A stretch of 64,000 nucleotides of DNA, taken from an uncultured Pelagibacteraceae bacterium (GTDB taxonomy: Bacteria; Pseudomonadota; Alphaproteobacteria; Pelagibacterales; Pelagibacteraceae). The stretch's first letter is position 1. Every line of letters starts with the position of its first letter. Shown here in pieces: positions 8,225-17,523 of the stretch. The stretch is taken from assembly GCA_902604785.1 (NCBI GenBank), contig CACLAC010000002.1:1-64000 (forward strand), in the 5' to 3' direction. The notes beneath the pieces are model-generated. The model did not search any database. It was not told the DNA's origin and was given only the letters and a program-made list of their open reading frames with translations. Both the position numbers and the translations under genes were made by a program.

Positions 8225-10000
8225 TTATTCCATCGTAAGAACTCTATCGAATTCTCTAAAATTTAAATCACCTGATAAAATTAATTCTCTACCCATGTCA
8301 TGCATAGTTCTAAAGCCTTCTTTAATAGCTATTGCTTTTAGTTCTGGTGTTGTTGCTTTAGCTAAGATTGCTTCTTTTATGGCTTTCGTAACATTTAAGA
8401 CTTCATAAATTCCCATACGTCCTTTATATCCACTATCTTTACATTTTGGACATCCTTTTCCTTTAACTGCATTTGCTCTTGACGCTTGTTCAGGTGTAAA
8501 TCCAAAATCTGCTAAAACTTTTGGTGTTACATCTGGATCAGGTTCTCTACATTCTGTACAATTTTTTCTTGCTAATCTTTGTGCCAAAACTAAAGAACAT
8601 GCTGCTGAAATAAGATAATCAGGAGTTCCCATATTTTGTAATCTAGTAATTGAACTTGGCGCGTCGTTGGTATGGAGTGTACTAAAAACTAAGTGACCTG
8701 TAAGAGCGGCTTTTAAACCTATATCAACAGTTTCTTTATCACGCATCTCTCCAACTAAAATTATCTCTGGGTCTTGTCTTAAAAAAGATCTTAATGCTGC
8801 TGAAAAATTCAAACCAATATCATCTTTTATTTGAACTTGTCCTACACCATCCAATTCATATTCAACAGGATCCTCTGCTGTTAAAATATTTAAATGAGGT
8901 TGAGAAACTTCTTTTAAGATACTATATAAAGTTGTTGTTTTTCCAGATCCAGTTGGCCCTGTAACTAAAACTAATCCTTGAGTAGAGTGTATTGCTTTTC
9001 TTAGATTTTTTAAATCTCCTTCATCAAAATTCAATTGTTCTAAACTTATGTCTCCCGCATCTTTATTAAGAACCCTCATTACTATTCTTTCGTTTGTTGC
9101 TGTAGGCAAAATTGAAAGACGAAGGTCAACAACTTTTCCGTCTATTTTAAAAGGTATTGCTCCATCTTGTGGTAAACGTCTTTCTGCAATGTCTAGTTTA
9201 CCCATGATTTTAAATCTTGTTACGACAGCACCGTAGTTTGAATGTAAAAACTTTTTGAAGTGTTCTTGTTCTTGAAGCATACCATCTAATCTATATCTTA
9301 CTCTTGATGAAAATCTAAAAGGTTCAATATGAATATCAGAAACTCCAGATTTAATCGCTTCTGCAACCACTGCTGTACTAAATCTTATTACCTCTGATTC
9401 ATTTTCTAATGCTTCTATATCTTCTTCAGGAGTTTCTTCTAAAACTTCAGCACTTTCGTCTACATCATATTCAAAGGTTTTGGTTTTTTCCTCTTTTTCT
9501 TCTAGTTCTTGTCTTTCAGCATTTGCCGCTTTGATAGATTTTATCGTTGTTTCACCACCTTCTAACAATTTTTCAATGAAATCTGATATTTGTGTTACTT
9601 TTGCAGCATGAAGCTCTATCTCTTTCTTAGTTATTGTTCTTAGATTTCTCATTAAGCTTAATTTTGAACTATCAGAAATAGCTATATGAAGAATCTTGCC
9701 TTCGACTTTAAATGGAGCAATAAAATTCATATTTATATAATTTGATGGAAGAACTGATTTAATTTCTTCAGTGATTTCTATGTTTGAAAGATCAATTGTA
9801 GCTAAAGATTGTTCTGTAACTAAAAGATCTAATATTTTATCTTCATCAGTTAGCTGTAATTCGAAGACTGCATCTAGCTGTGATTTTTTACTTTCTGTTG
9901 AAACTTTTTTAATATTAGCTAAATCTTTTCCAGAAATTATATCTTGATCAATTAAGATATTGATTAGATTAATCTCTGATTCTCTACTTATATTTATCAT
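8225..10000 (-). CDS. pilB: Type IV pilus assembly ATPase PilB
   Basis: A 591-residue extension ATPase of the GspE/PilB family. The N-terminal MshEN/T2SSE_N region spans about 15-150. The ATPase core has Walker A GPTGSGKTTTLY (about 350), TAEDPVEYELDG, Walker B-like EIILVGEMRDKETVD and the GHLVFSTLHTND His box. A four-Cys zinc site (CTEC...CPKC) lies at about 492-520. This combination marks PilB rather than PilT. Its ATG overlaps the pilQ stop (TAATG), implying translational coupling. Retraction is supplied by pilT at 14451. Confidence 0.95.
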   Translation of the reverse strand: MINISRESEINLINILIDQDIISGKDLANIKKVSTESKKSQLDAVFELQLTDEDKILDLLVTEQSLATIDLSNIEITEEIKSVLPSNYINMNFIAPFKVEGKILHIAISDSSKLSLMRNLRTITKKEIELHAAKVTQISDFIEKLLEGGETTIKSIKAANAERQELEEKEEKTKTFEYDVDESAEVLEETPEEDIEALENESEVIRFSTAVVAEAIKSGVSDIHIEPFRFSSRVRYRLDGMLQEQEHFKKFLHSNYGAVVTRFKIMGKLDIAERRLPQDGAIPFKIDGKVVDLRLSILPTATNERIVMRVLNKDAGDISLEQLNFDEGDLKNLRKAIHSTQGLVLVTGPTGSGKTTTLYSILKEVSQPHLNILTAEDPVEYELDGVGQVQIKDDIGLNFSAALRSFLRQDPEIILVGEMRDKETVDIGLKAALTGHLVFSTLHTNDAPSSITRLQNMGTPDYLISAACSLVLAQRLARKNCTECREPDPDVTPKVLADFGFTPEQASRANAVKGKGCPKCKDSGYKGRMGIYEVLNVTKAIKEAILAKATTPELKAIAIKEGFRTMHDMGRELILSGDLNFREFDRVLTME

Positions 10001-11544
10001 TATAATATTCTTGGTGCTATAAATACCAATAATTCATCTAGGTCATCAACATTTTTTTTACTTTTAAATAAATTTCCAACTACTGGAACATTTCCTATGC
10101 CCGGAACTTGTTTTTTTGAGTCTGCAACTTTATTTTTCTTTATACCACCAATTACTACTATATCTCCATCTGCTACTAATAATTTTGTTACAATTTCCAT
10201 TTTATTTAATGGTGGTTGTTCTGCATCACTGCTTTCATCTACTGAGTCATTATTAACTTTTATTTCTAATAAAACGTTTCCATCTCCAATAATGCTTGGG
10301 GTAACTACTAGTTTTAAAGCCGCTTCTTTAAATGAAGTGGTTGTTCCCTCAGCAGAAGTAGTTTGATAGGCTACTTCTTGACCTTGTGTAACTGTTGCAA
10401 TTTGATTATCCAAAGTAAATACCTTCGGGTTTGAAATAGTTCTACCAAAGCCTCTTGCCTCTAAAGCTGTTATTTCTGCTTTTAGAACTCCTGTCCCCGT
10501 AGCTTTCAAAATTCCTATACCACTTGTTGCACCTCCGGCACCTAGATTTGTTATAGTATCAACATTGCTAGCTAAAGCTGCGGATGTGTCACTTAATGTT
10601 CCGGCTGAACTAGTTCCCATTACTCCACCTATTTGCTTACCTCTTTTTTTCCAATATCCGCCAAGTTTTGTTCCTAACTCTCTTTCAAAATCAGAGTTTG
10701 CTTCAACTATAAAAGCTTCGATAAGAACTTGTTTTGTTCTTATATCAATTTCTTTGATAACTTTATCAACCACATCTAGATCTTTTTCTTTTCCTCTTAC
10801 AATTATTGATCTTGTTGTTGTTTCTTCAGTAATTTGAATTGGTGAAGAAGAAGATTCTCCGCCTGCTGAAAATAATTCATTAAGTGTATTTTTAGCTTCT
10901 GCTGGTGTTATATAATAAAGTCTAAATATTTCTGAGTAAATCGGTTCTACGCTGTCTTCCCATTCAACTTTCTTTTTTACAGCCTCAGCTCTTTCAGATT
11001 TATAATTTTCTTGTGCTGTCAAAGTTTCTGGGGAATGAATTCTTATCATATTACTTTTTACATCAATATCTGAAGCATAATTTTTCATATCCAGAATAGC
11101 TTGGAATGCTTTATCCCATGGAACATCTATTAATTCAGCTGATATTGCACCTGCAACTTCATCTCCTACTAAAACATTAATTTCTCCTATTTTACCCATC
11201 AATTTCATTGTTTCTTTGAAATCAAGATTCTTAAACTTCAAAGTTACTCTTTGTTTAAGTAAAGGATAATCATCTGGAATTATTAAATAATTTTTATTTA
11301 CTTCAGATGAAATTTTTTTTCTTTTACCTAGTTTTCTTGGATCTCCGTCAACTGGTTTTGGACCCATCTCTAAAGTTTTAGCTATTTCAGCTTGTTTTTT
11401 CTTCGCAATATCAGCTTTGATTAAAGGTGTATTGTGCTTAAAAGGTTTATTATATTTTTTAGCAAATTTAGAGTTTGCACATCCACTTAAAATTAAGGCT
11501 AATATAATAATACCAATCAATGAAAAAAACTTTTTAATATTCAT
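10000..11544 (-). CDS. pilQ: Type IV pilus secretin PilQ (short, lipoprotein, MshL-like form)
   Basis: A 514-residue outer-membrane secretin. It has a lipobox (ILSGC, Cys22), an STN/secretin N-terminal domain at about 90-170 (FKNLDFKETMKLMGKIG), an N1-type domain at about 205-280 and the secretin pore domain at about 280-514, ending with VPGIGNVPVVGNLF and LLVFIAPRIL. It lacks the repeated AMIN domains of large PilQ proteins and resembles the shorter lipidated MshL/PilQ forms. Encoded lipidation could allow outer-membrane targeting without a separate pilotin, and no pilF/pilW-type pilotin gene was seen here. It overlaps pilP by 11 bases. Confidence 0.92.
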   Translation of the reverse strand: MNIKKFFSLIGIIILALILSGCANSKFAKKYNKPFKHNTPLIKADIAKKKQAEIAKTLEMGPKPVDGDPRKLGKRKKISSEVNKNYLIIPDDYPLLKQRVTLKFKNLDFKETMKLMGKIGEINVLVGDEVAGAISAELIDVPWDKAFQAILDMKNYASDIDVKSNMIRIHSPETLTAQENYKSERAEAVKKKVEWEDSVEPIYSEIFRLYYITPAEAKNTLNELFSAGGESSSSPIQITEETTTRSIIVRGKEKDLDVVDKVIKEIDIRTKQVLIEAFIVEANSDFERELGTKLGGYWKKRGKQIGGVMGTSSAGTLSDTSAALASNVDTITNLGAGGATSGIGILKATGTGVLKAEITALEARGFGRTISNPKVFTLDNQIATVTQGQEVAYQTTSAEGTTTSFKEAALKLVVTPSIIGDGNVLLEIKVNNDSVDESSDAEQPPLNKMEIVTKLLVADGDIVVIGGIKKNKVADSKKQVPGIGNVPVVGNLFKSKKNVDDLDELLVFIAPRIL

Positions 11545-11989
11545 CGGCCTGCCTTACAATATTATTAAAATCAATGATTAAGTATGATTTGTCTTCTTTT
11601 TGAAAAATAGCTTCAGTTAATCTTAAATCAATTAATTTAATTTTACCTAAATTTTGTCCTAAAGTTAAAATTGTATTATCTCCAGAAGCGTCTACTAAAG
11701 AAATATAACTGTGGTCTTGTCCTGAAATTAAACCTGTCAATTTATAATTATATAAACTAAATTGCTCTTGCTTTTCTTCTTCTGGAATATTTGAGTTAGA
11801 AGATGATGTGCCTTCATTTCCAACAAATGGATCATTTAATGGAACATCTTCTTCTTCTTCGATTTGTTTATTTATTTCTTTAGCCAGATTAACTATTTCT
11901 TCTGTTGTTTTTTGAGTTTCATCAGCTAGTGCAGTAGATGGTCCAGCTAAAATAAAAATTATAATAAATAAAATTCTAAAAAAACTCAT
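11534..11989 (-). CDS. pilP: Type IV pilus periplasmic protein PilP
   Basis: A roughly 151-residue protein. I chose the ATG at 11989 (MSFFRILFIIIFILAG, a signal/lipoprotein-like hydrophobic N-terminus) rather than the upstream alternative start at 12004 in the ORF track. An acidic linker is followed by the PilP beta domain (YKLTGLISGQDHSYISLVDA, TLGQNLGKIKLIDL, DKSYLIIDF). PilP links the PilN/PilO inner-membrane complex to the secretin. The gene overlaps both pilO and pilQ, as is usual in pil alignment-complex operons. Confidence 0.85.
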   Translation of the reverse strand: MSFFRILFIIIFILAGPSTALADETQKTTEEIVNLAKEINKQIEEEEDVPLNDPFVGNEGTSSSNSNIPEEEKQEQFSLYNYKLTGLISGQDHSYISLVDASGDNTILTLGQNLGKIKLIDLRLTEAIFQKEDKSYLIIDFNNIVRQADEY

Positions 11990-12614
11990 TTGGCAATCCC
12001 ACAATAGTTAATTCTCCTTTGGCAATTATCGCCCCAGTTGAATCATTTTGTACTACAGATATAGTCTCTTTGTCAAAGTTTAAACTTTTTTTAGATTTTG
12101 ACACGGCTCTTTTAAACTTAATATATCCCAAAAAATTACCTTTAATCTCATAATCTACTGGAATCTTATAATAAGAAATCATACCTACTTTTATTTTATC
12201 TTTAGATTGTTTTGCTTTGCCCTTTTTGAAAACTGGTTTAGGCTCTTTCTTTTCAATTTTTGATATTACCAAACCATTCGCAGCAGCAAATCTACTTAAA
12301 CTATTATACAAATCTTCAACTTCGGCTTTGGAGTGAAATAAAGTTGAAACTTTTTTAAATTCTGGAGTTAATTTTTTTATTTTTTTTTTCATTGATATAA
12401 TATCATTTTGAAATTGTTCTGTTTCTTGTTCTTTTAAAATTTTATCTTGATATATTGCTTCTCTCTTCTTCACCATTGGATTTAATATTGAATAATAAAT
12501 TATCAAAAATAAAATAATCGAACCAAATCCTATACCAAATTTAATTAATGTTTTTTTATCAATAGATTGGAGTTTTTCTTTTAAGTCTGAAATTTGAATA
12601 TTTTTTAAGTCCAT
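11976..12614 (-). CDS. pilO: Type IV pilus inner-membrane alignment protein PilO
   Basis: A 212-residue bitopic protein: one TM helix at about 25-46 (FGIGFGSIILFLIIYYSIL), a coiled coil at about 50-110 (EAIYQDKILKEQETEQF) and a ferredoxin-like periplasmic domain with the GNFLGYIKFKRAVSK segment. Size, topology and position between pilMN and pilP fit PilO. Its ATG overlaps the pilMN stop (TAATG). Confidence 0.87.
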   Translation of the reverse strand: MDLKNIQISDLKEKLQSIDKKTLIKFGIGFGSIILFLIIYYSILNPMVKKREAIYQDKILKEQETEQFQNDIISMKKKIKKLTPEFKKVSTLFHSKAEVEDLYNSLSRFAAANGLVISKIEKKEPKPVFKKGKAKQSKDKIKVGMISYYKIPVDYEIKGNFLGYIKFKRAVSKSKKSLNFDKETISVVQNDSTGAIIAKGELTIVGLPNEFF

Positions 12615-14326
12615 TATGATTTCTCCACTATACAGGCTATTGTAAAACCTTTCATGGGTTGTTTTCCAGCCTGAGTATTATTTGGTGCACTCATACTTGC
12701 TAAAGATGCTTGTGAAATTAGTTTTTGATTATTCAAATTACCAATTAATTTTAATATATCTTGATCTCCATATGCGGATCCCCTAATCATAACCAAATCA
12801 CTTCCATTATAATCAATGGAGTCGAATTTTACTCTTTTTGGAACAGATGATGCAATTTGTGCCAAAATTCTGAAATTTATTCTCTTATTTGATTTTATGG
12901 TTTTGCTAAGCTTTATAGATTTGTTTAGTAATGATAATTCTTTTGTTACTTTATCTTTTTCTAATGTTTTTAGTTCGTATGATTGTAATACATCATCATA
13001 GCCGACTATTTTATTATTTAAATTATGAATTTGCCAAAAAGATAGTCCACCTAAAACAATATAGATTATTGCAACAAGACCTACTATTCCTTTAAAAGCA
13101 TAGTTTGAAAAAAATTTTGCCTTTTTTTGCGCGATCATGCTTTGTCTATCTGGAAGCAAATTTATATTTTTGACTGCAGTTACAAATTTGTAATATCCAA
13201 AAACATCTAATTTTCTAAAAGCTAAACCAATTACTGTTGAGAAATATGATCTGTTATTATATTTAACACTTTCTTCCATTTGAGCAGGAATTTTAATTCC
13301 ATCAAGAGGATCAAATAAATTAAATCCTGTATTAGTCATGCTTTTTCTAAAACTTGCAAGGTACTCATCTACATTTGGTAAATTGGAAGTGACTTTTAAA
13401 TTTCTAATTCTTTTTTCATACTTTGTTTCAAAATCTTGAACAGCTTGTTTAACCTGTGTTAAATATCTTCTAACAAGTGCATCTTTTTCATCCTGGTCGG
13501 TTGACTCGACTAATGTTTTTCTGTCTTGGCTTCTTATAAAAATATCTGTAATTATCGGATTATTTTCGTGTAAGATCATTACATAGTTTTCATCTAATCC
13601 AAATTCTAAAATTGCAGTTAAGTTTGAGTCTTCTATAGAACCTGCTATTTGATTTATTTGGTCAACTGCAGACTTTAATGCAAAACATTTTACATCTATA
13701 ATTACAGCATTTAACCCACCTTTTTTAATTATTTGTGTATAATTATTTATGTCAGAAAGTTTCGAGGCAACAAACAAAATGTCCATTGTGTTACCTTTCT
13801 CATCTTTATTTATAACCTGATGAAATATTGAATAATCGGCAAGATTATCAGTTAACTGTACTAGGTTTTCCCAAAGTGAGTCTGTATCTATTGCTTTACT
13901 TAATTCATCATCAGTCATCAATGGTGCAGTAACGACTCTTATAATTGCGCTAGTAACTGGTATTGCTATTGCAGCATTTGTTGTAGAAATTTTTGATTTT
14001 TGCAATGCTAGTTTTAATTCATCAGCTATTTTGTCAGGATTTTCAAGAACAGATGCATCTTCTGGAAGACCCTCAATTTTATGAACAAAAAATCTATCTA
14101 GTATCCACTGATTGGACTTATTATTTGATAATTGTGCTAATCTAATTTCGTTTGCATTTAGCTCAACTCCAACAATCTCTTCTCCTTGTACGGCTGATTT
14201 CCCTAATCTATTTTTTAAGTATTTATCAAAAAAACTAGTTTTTTTTTTAGCTCCAGTAATCCCAGGTTTTGGAGCATCTTCTTCTTTATTCTTTTTTTTA
14301 AATAAATCTTTAAATGGATTTTTCAT
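12614..14326 (-). CDS. Fused type IV pilus PilM-PilN protein
   Basis: A 570-residue protein that joins two normally separate components. Residues about 45-375 are an actin-like PilM domain (GVELNANEIRLAQL, AIAIPVTSAIIRVV, ILEFGLDENYVMILH). Residues about 385-570 are PilN: the INLLPDRQS motif, a TM helix at about 408-430 (GIVGLVAIIYIVLGGLSFW), then a coiled coil and periplasmic domain. In standard systems PilM binds the INLLP-type N-terminal tail of PilN; here they are covalently linked. The DNA shows one uninterrupted frame, so this is not a sequencing junction. It begins the pilMN-O-P-Q-B-C run and is divergent from pilT. Confidence 0.88.
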   Translation of the reverse strand: MKNPFKDLFKKKNKEEDAPKPGITGAKKKTSFFDKYLKNRLGKSAVQGEEIVGVELNANEIRLAQLSNNKSNQWILDRFFVHKIEGLPEDASVLENPDKIADELKLALQKSKISTTNAAIAIPVTSAIIRVVTAPLMTDDELSKAIDTDSLWENLVQLTDNLADYSIFHQVINKDEKGNTMDILFVASKLSDINNYTQIIKKGGLNAVIIDVKCFALKSAVDQINQIAGSIEDSNLTAILEFGLDENYVMILHENNPIITDIFIRSQDRKTLVESTDQDEKDALVRRYLTQVKQAVQDFETKYEKRIRNLKVTSNLPNVDEYLASFRKSMTNTGFNLFDPLDGIKIPAQMEESVKYNNRSYFSTVIGLAFRKLDVFGYYKFVTAVKNINLLPDRQSMIAQKKAKFFSNYAFKGIVGLVAIIYIVLGGLSFWQIHNLNNKIVGYDDVLQSYELKTLEKDKVTKELSLLNKSIKLSKTIKSNKRINFRILAQIASSVPKRVKFDSIDYNGSDLVMIRGSAYGDQDILKLIGNLNNQKLISQASLASMSAPNNTQAGKQPMKGFTIACIVEKS

Positions 14327-14450
14327 AATATTTAATCGTTATATATATATATTATCAACTAGAACACGAAAATATAATATTTATGATCATTTGAGGAAAC
14401 TTATAACTTTAAATAACAAAAATACATAAAATATTGTAAAACATTATAAA

Positions 14451-15467
14451 ATGTTTGAGAAATTAGAAGATTTAGCAAAAAATAATAAAAAAATATCTGA
14501 CTTTCATATCAGGGCTGGTTCACCATTAGCATATAGACAAACTGGTGAAATTATAATGGTGAAAGAAGTTATGGTTAATGCTCAAGATCTAAAAGATTTA
14601 CTTTCTATGAATTGTAATGAAGCAGAATTAGATAGATTTGCAAAAACTCATGAGTTGGATACCGCTGTTACTTTAAGTGGTTTAAGATTTAGGGCAAATT
14701 TTTATAAAACTATAAACGGTCCAGCATGTGTTTGCAGAAGAGTTGAGAGCCGAATACCAGAGATGGATCAATTTAACTTGCCTCAACCACTTTATGATAT
14801 AGTTGACATGCATAAAGGATTAGTTTTGGTTACAGGTCCTACTGGTTCAGGAAAATCTACTACTCTTGCAGCAATTGTAAATGAAATAAATAAAACTAGA
14901 TCGGCAAATATTGTGACTGTTGAGGATCCAGTTGAATTCATTCATAAAGATAATAGGAGTATAGTGTCTCATAGGGAAGTTGGAAAACAAACTAAGTCAT
15001 TTGCTGCAGCATTAAAGGCAGCTCTAAGAGAAGATCCTGATGTAATTCTTGTTGGAGAAATGAGAGATCTTGAAACAATAAGTTTAGCTTTAACAGCTGC
15101 TGAAACTGGACATTTAGTATTTGGAACTTTGCACACAAGTGGTGCCCCAAGCACAATAAATAGAATTATAGATGTATTTCCTCCAGAACAACAAGAACAA
15201 ATTCGAGCTCAAATTTCAACGTCTTTAAAAATGGTAGTTACACAAAGGTTAATGAAAACAAAAGATGGATTGGGACGTGTTGGAGCTTTTGAAATAATGA
15301 AATGTACTTCACCTATCCAAAACTTAATTAGAGAAGCAAAAATTCATCAAATCCCAAGTATCATGCAAACAGCAACAAGAGAAGGTATGATTACAATGGA
15401 AAAATCATTAGAAGAATTAGTTAAATCAGGAAAAATTGATCCAGGTGCAGCAAGATCAGGGCATTAA
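14451..15467 (+). CDS. pilT: Type IV pilus retraction ATPase PilT
   Basis: A 338-residue PilT/GspE family ATPase. It has an N-terminal PAS-like PilT domain (SDFHIRAGSPLAYRQTGEI), Walker A GPTGSGKSTTL (about 128), the EDPVEFIHKDNRS Asp box, Walker B VILVGEMRDLET and a GHLVFGTLHTSGA His box, ending in a NLIREAKIHQIPSIMQT retraction-motif region. It has no zinc-binding Cys cluster and no MshEN domain, which separates it from PilB. It powers pilus depolymerisation, hence twitching or DNA uptake. It opens the plus-strand pilus operon and overlaps the next gene by 32 bases. Confidence 0.93.
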   Translation: MFEKLEDLAKNNKKISDFHIRAGSPLAYRQTGEIIMVKEVMVNAQDLKDLLSMNCNEAELDRFAKTHELDTAVTLSGLRFRANFYKTINGPACVCRRVESRIPEMDQFNLPQPLYDIVDMHKGLVLVTGPTGSGKSTTLAAIVNEINKTRSANIVTVEDPVEFIHKDNRSIVSHREVGKQTKSFAAALKAALREDPDVILVGEMRDLETISLALTAAETGHLVFGTLHTSGAPSTINRIIDVFPPEQQEQIRAQISTSLKMVVTQRLMKTKDGLGRVGAFEIMKCTSPIQNLIREAKIHQIPSIMQTATREGMITMEKSLEELVKSGKIDPGAARSGH

Positions 15468-16098
15468 AGGATTTACAATTTTGGAGTTGCTAGTGGTACT
15501 AGCGCTTATTGGAATTGTGTCTGCGATAGGAGCTCCAAACTTTTCAAAATGGAAAAAAAGTAGAGAAGTAAGAGTTGGAGTAGAAAAAATATTTGGCATG
15601 ATGAACAATGTTATTACTCAAACTCAAAGAGGACATTACAGTTATGTCCAAATAGAAGCAAACTTTGCTACTACTCCTTTTCAAATAATTACTAAAGGAA
15701 TGAAGAGAGAAACATTTAGTAAAAGATTAAATCAGCAACTTGCTTTGGATTGTGGCGACTCAATTACTTGGGATAATTCTAATGTTGAAAAGTTTGAAGC
15801 GGACAACATTGATCTTCATATTAAATCAAAAGGTGCGGTTTGTTTTTCTAAAGATGGATCACATTATCAACTTACAGGTCTGTTAGATAATAATGACAAT
15901 ATATTTATAGAAGATAAATCAAATGCTAAAAAAGACTATATAATTATATGCTCAAAATCCGACTCTGTAAAAAATATATGTCCTGCGACGGATAAAATAA
16001 AAAAAAACCAGCCATTATACTTGATAGCTTGGTCAAGATTTGGCATGATTAATAAATTTAAATGGGACTTAAGAAATAATGAGTGGAAAAGAGACTAA
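15436..16098 (+). CDS. Minor type IV pilin, FimT/GspH-like
   Basis: A 220-residue protein with leader MIQVQQDQGIKG and mature N-terminus FTILELLVVLALIGIVSAIG (Glu +5). The globular part resembles a FimT/GspH minor pilin (FSKWKKSREVRVGVEKIFGMMN, a GspH-like helix continuation). It likely belongs to the tip-priming complex with PilV, PilW, PilX and PilY1. Its start lies inside the end of pilT, and its stop overlaps pilV by 20 bases, indicating tight coupling. Confidence 0.82.
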   Translation: MIQVQQDQGIKGFTILELLVVLALIGIVSAIGAPNFSKWKKSREVRVGVEKIFGMMNNVITQTQRGHYSYVQIEANFATTPFQIITKGMKRETFSKRLNQQLALDCGDSITWDNSNVEKFEADNIDLHIKSKGAVCFSKDGSHYQLTGLLDNNDNIFIEDKSNAKKDYIIICSKSDSVKNICPATDKIKKNQPLYLIAWSRFGMINKFKWDLRNNEWKRD

Positions 16099-16675
16099 TA
16101 GAAATAAAGAAAAAGGATTAACCTTACTAGAATCTATAGTAGCAACTGCCATTGTAGCAATTGGATTTCTTGCGGTATTTCAGATGGTTAATTATTCCGT
16201 ACATTCAATCGGCATTTCTGGTGAAAGAACTAAAGCAAACTATTTAGCTGCCATGATTGCAGAAGATTTAATTGGTGACAAAAATACTATTGTTTCGGGA
16301 ACTACAAGATTAAAAGATCAATTATTATCAGATAGAGATGGTTCAAAAAAGGCTTGGAAAATGGACAAATGTGTAACTGGATCAACGGCAACAGGTACGA
16401 ATAATGTCTATTTTAATAAAGTAAAAAAAAAATGGGACAGTTGGCTTTCTAAAAGAAGATTAAAATGCAAAAGTGACAAAGATTTAAAGTCCTTAAAATT
16501 ATTTGATCTTTGTTCAGACTTGGTTGCTGTTGATCCAAAACCATCATGTGATTTCAAAAACGATAAAAAATATTTTTTAGAAAGTTCTGGTGATGGTTTA
16601 ACAATTATAGGCAAAATGGAAGTAAGATTAAACAATGGCAAAGTTAAAAAAGCACTTTGGTTTCAAGTAGAATAA
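16079..16675 (+). CDS. pilV: Minor type IV pilin PilV-like
   Basis: A 198-residue protein with prepilin leader MSGKETNRNKEKG and mature LTLLESIVATAIVAIGFLAV, the GLTLLE...AIVAIGFLA pattern typical of PilV/GspI. Cys residues at about 101, 121, 137 and 148 suggest disulfides. It is placed before pilW and pilX as in standard minor pilin operons. The function, priming of pilus assembly at the tip, is from family knowledge. Confidence 0.82.
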   Translation: MSGKETNRNKEKGLTLLESIVATAIVAIGFLAVFQMVNYSVHSIGISGERTKANYLAAMIAEDLIGDKNTIVSGTTRLKDQLLSDRDGSKKAWKMDKCVTGSTATGTNNVYFNKVKKKWDSWLSKRRLKCKSDKDLKSLKLFDLCSDLVAVDPKPSCDFKNDKKYFLESSGDGLTIIGKMEVRLNNGKVKKALWFQVE

Positions 16676-17523
16676 TGAAAAAAAAATTTATAAAAATATC
16701 AGGAATTACTTTGCTAGAAATGTTAATTGGTATTGTAATTTCTTCAATAATGATGGGTGCATTATATACTTCTTACACTGTTGTAAACGGTTCTTATACT
16801 CAAGTTGCAGATAAAGAAACAATTAGTAGAACAGGAAGAGACATAGTTGGAATGTTGTTAAGAGACATTAGGATGGCTGGCTATTTCGATGTTGAATCTA
16901 TAAAAATTGCTGGAAATGAAATGCATCCACTTTTAATTAGCAAAAGTACAAATTTTTCTGGAGGATCGAGAATATGTGATAAAATTAGAGTAGTTTATGG
17001 AGACATTGTTTATAATAAAGGAAGTACTCCTGAATATGATTATCCAATTTATCGAATTGATTACAGATGTAAAAAATCAACAATACCAAATAGAAAAGCA
17101 CAAAAAAATGCAGCGGGAACTTTCCCAACAAAAGATTTGTTTGCTATTTATAAAGAAAAAAAATCTTGGAATAGATCTACTGGATCTTGGAATGATCCGA
17201 CAACAGATAATGATCCAAAAACATATGGTCATGAGTTAATTATAGACCATGTGGAAGATTTAATTTTTAATCCAATAGATGCAAATGGAGAAATAATTAC
17301 ACCAACTCCAGATCTTACTAATCAAAGTAGATTGTACGACATAAAATCTGTAGATATTTTAATAATACTCAGGTCACCTGATCCTTTTTATAAAAAAGCA
17401 AAACCAAGAGCTGCTTATGCATTTAGTAATAAACCTCTTAGAAATAAAAAATTAAATGACAAATTTCTAAGAGAAACAATTGTGGTAACAGCTAATGCTA
17501 GAAATATAGGAATTGCAAAATGA
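16675..17523 (+). CDS. pilW: Minor type IV pilin PilW-like
   Basis: I chose the ATG at 16675, which overlaps the pilV stop (TAATG). It gives a proper class III leader MKKKFIKISG followed by ITLLEMLIGIVISSIMMGAL with Glu +5. The ORF-track start at 16657 would add six residues from inside pilV. The roughly 282-residue protein shows typical PilW features (GRDIVGMLLRDIRMAGYF, then a large globular domain with CDKIRVVYGD). It is a likely minor pilin of the PilV/W/X/Y1 tip complex. Confidence 0.83.
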   Translation: MKKKFIKISGITLLEMLIGIVISSIMMGALYTSYTVVNGSYTQVADKETISRTGRDIVGMLLRDIRMAGYFDVESIKIAGNEMHPLLISKSTNFSGGSRICDKIRVVYGDIVYNKGSTPEYDYPIYRIDYRCKKSTIPNRKAQKNAAGTFPTKDLFAIYKEKKSWNRSTGSWNDPTTDNDPKTYGHELIIDHVEDLIFNPIDANGEIITPTPDLTNQSRLYDIKSVDILIILRSPDPFYKKAKPRAAYAFSNKPLRNKKLNDKFLRETIVVTANARNIGIAK

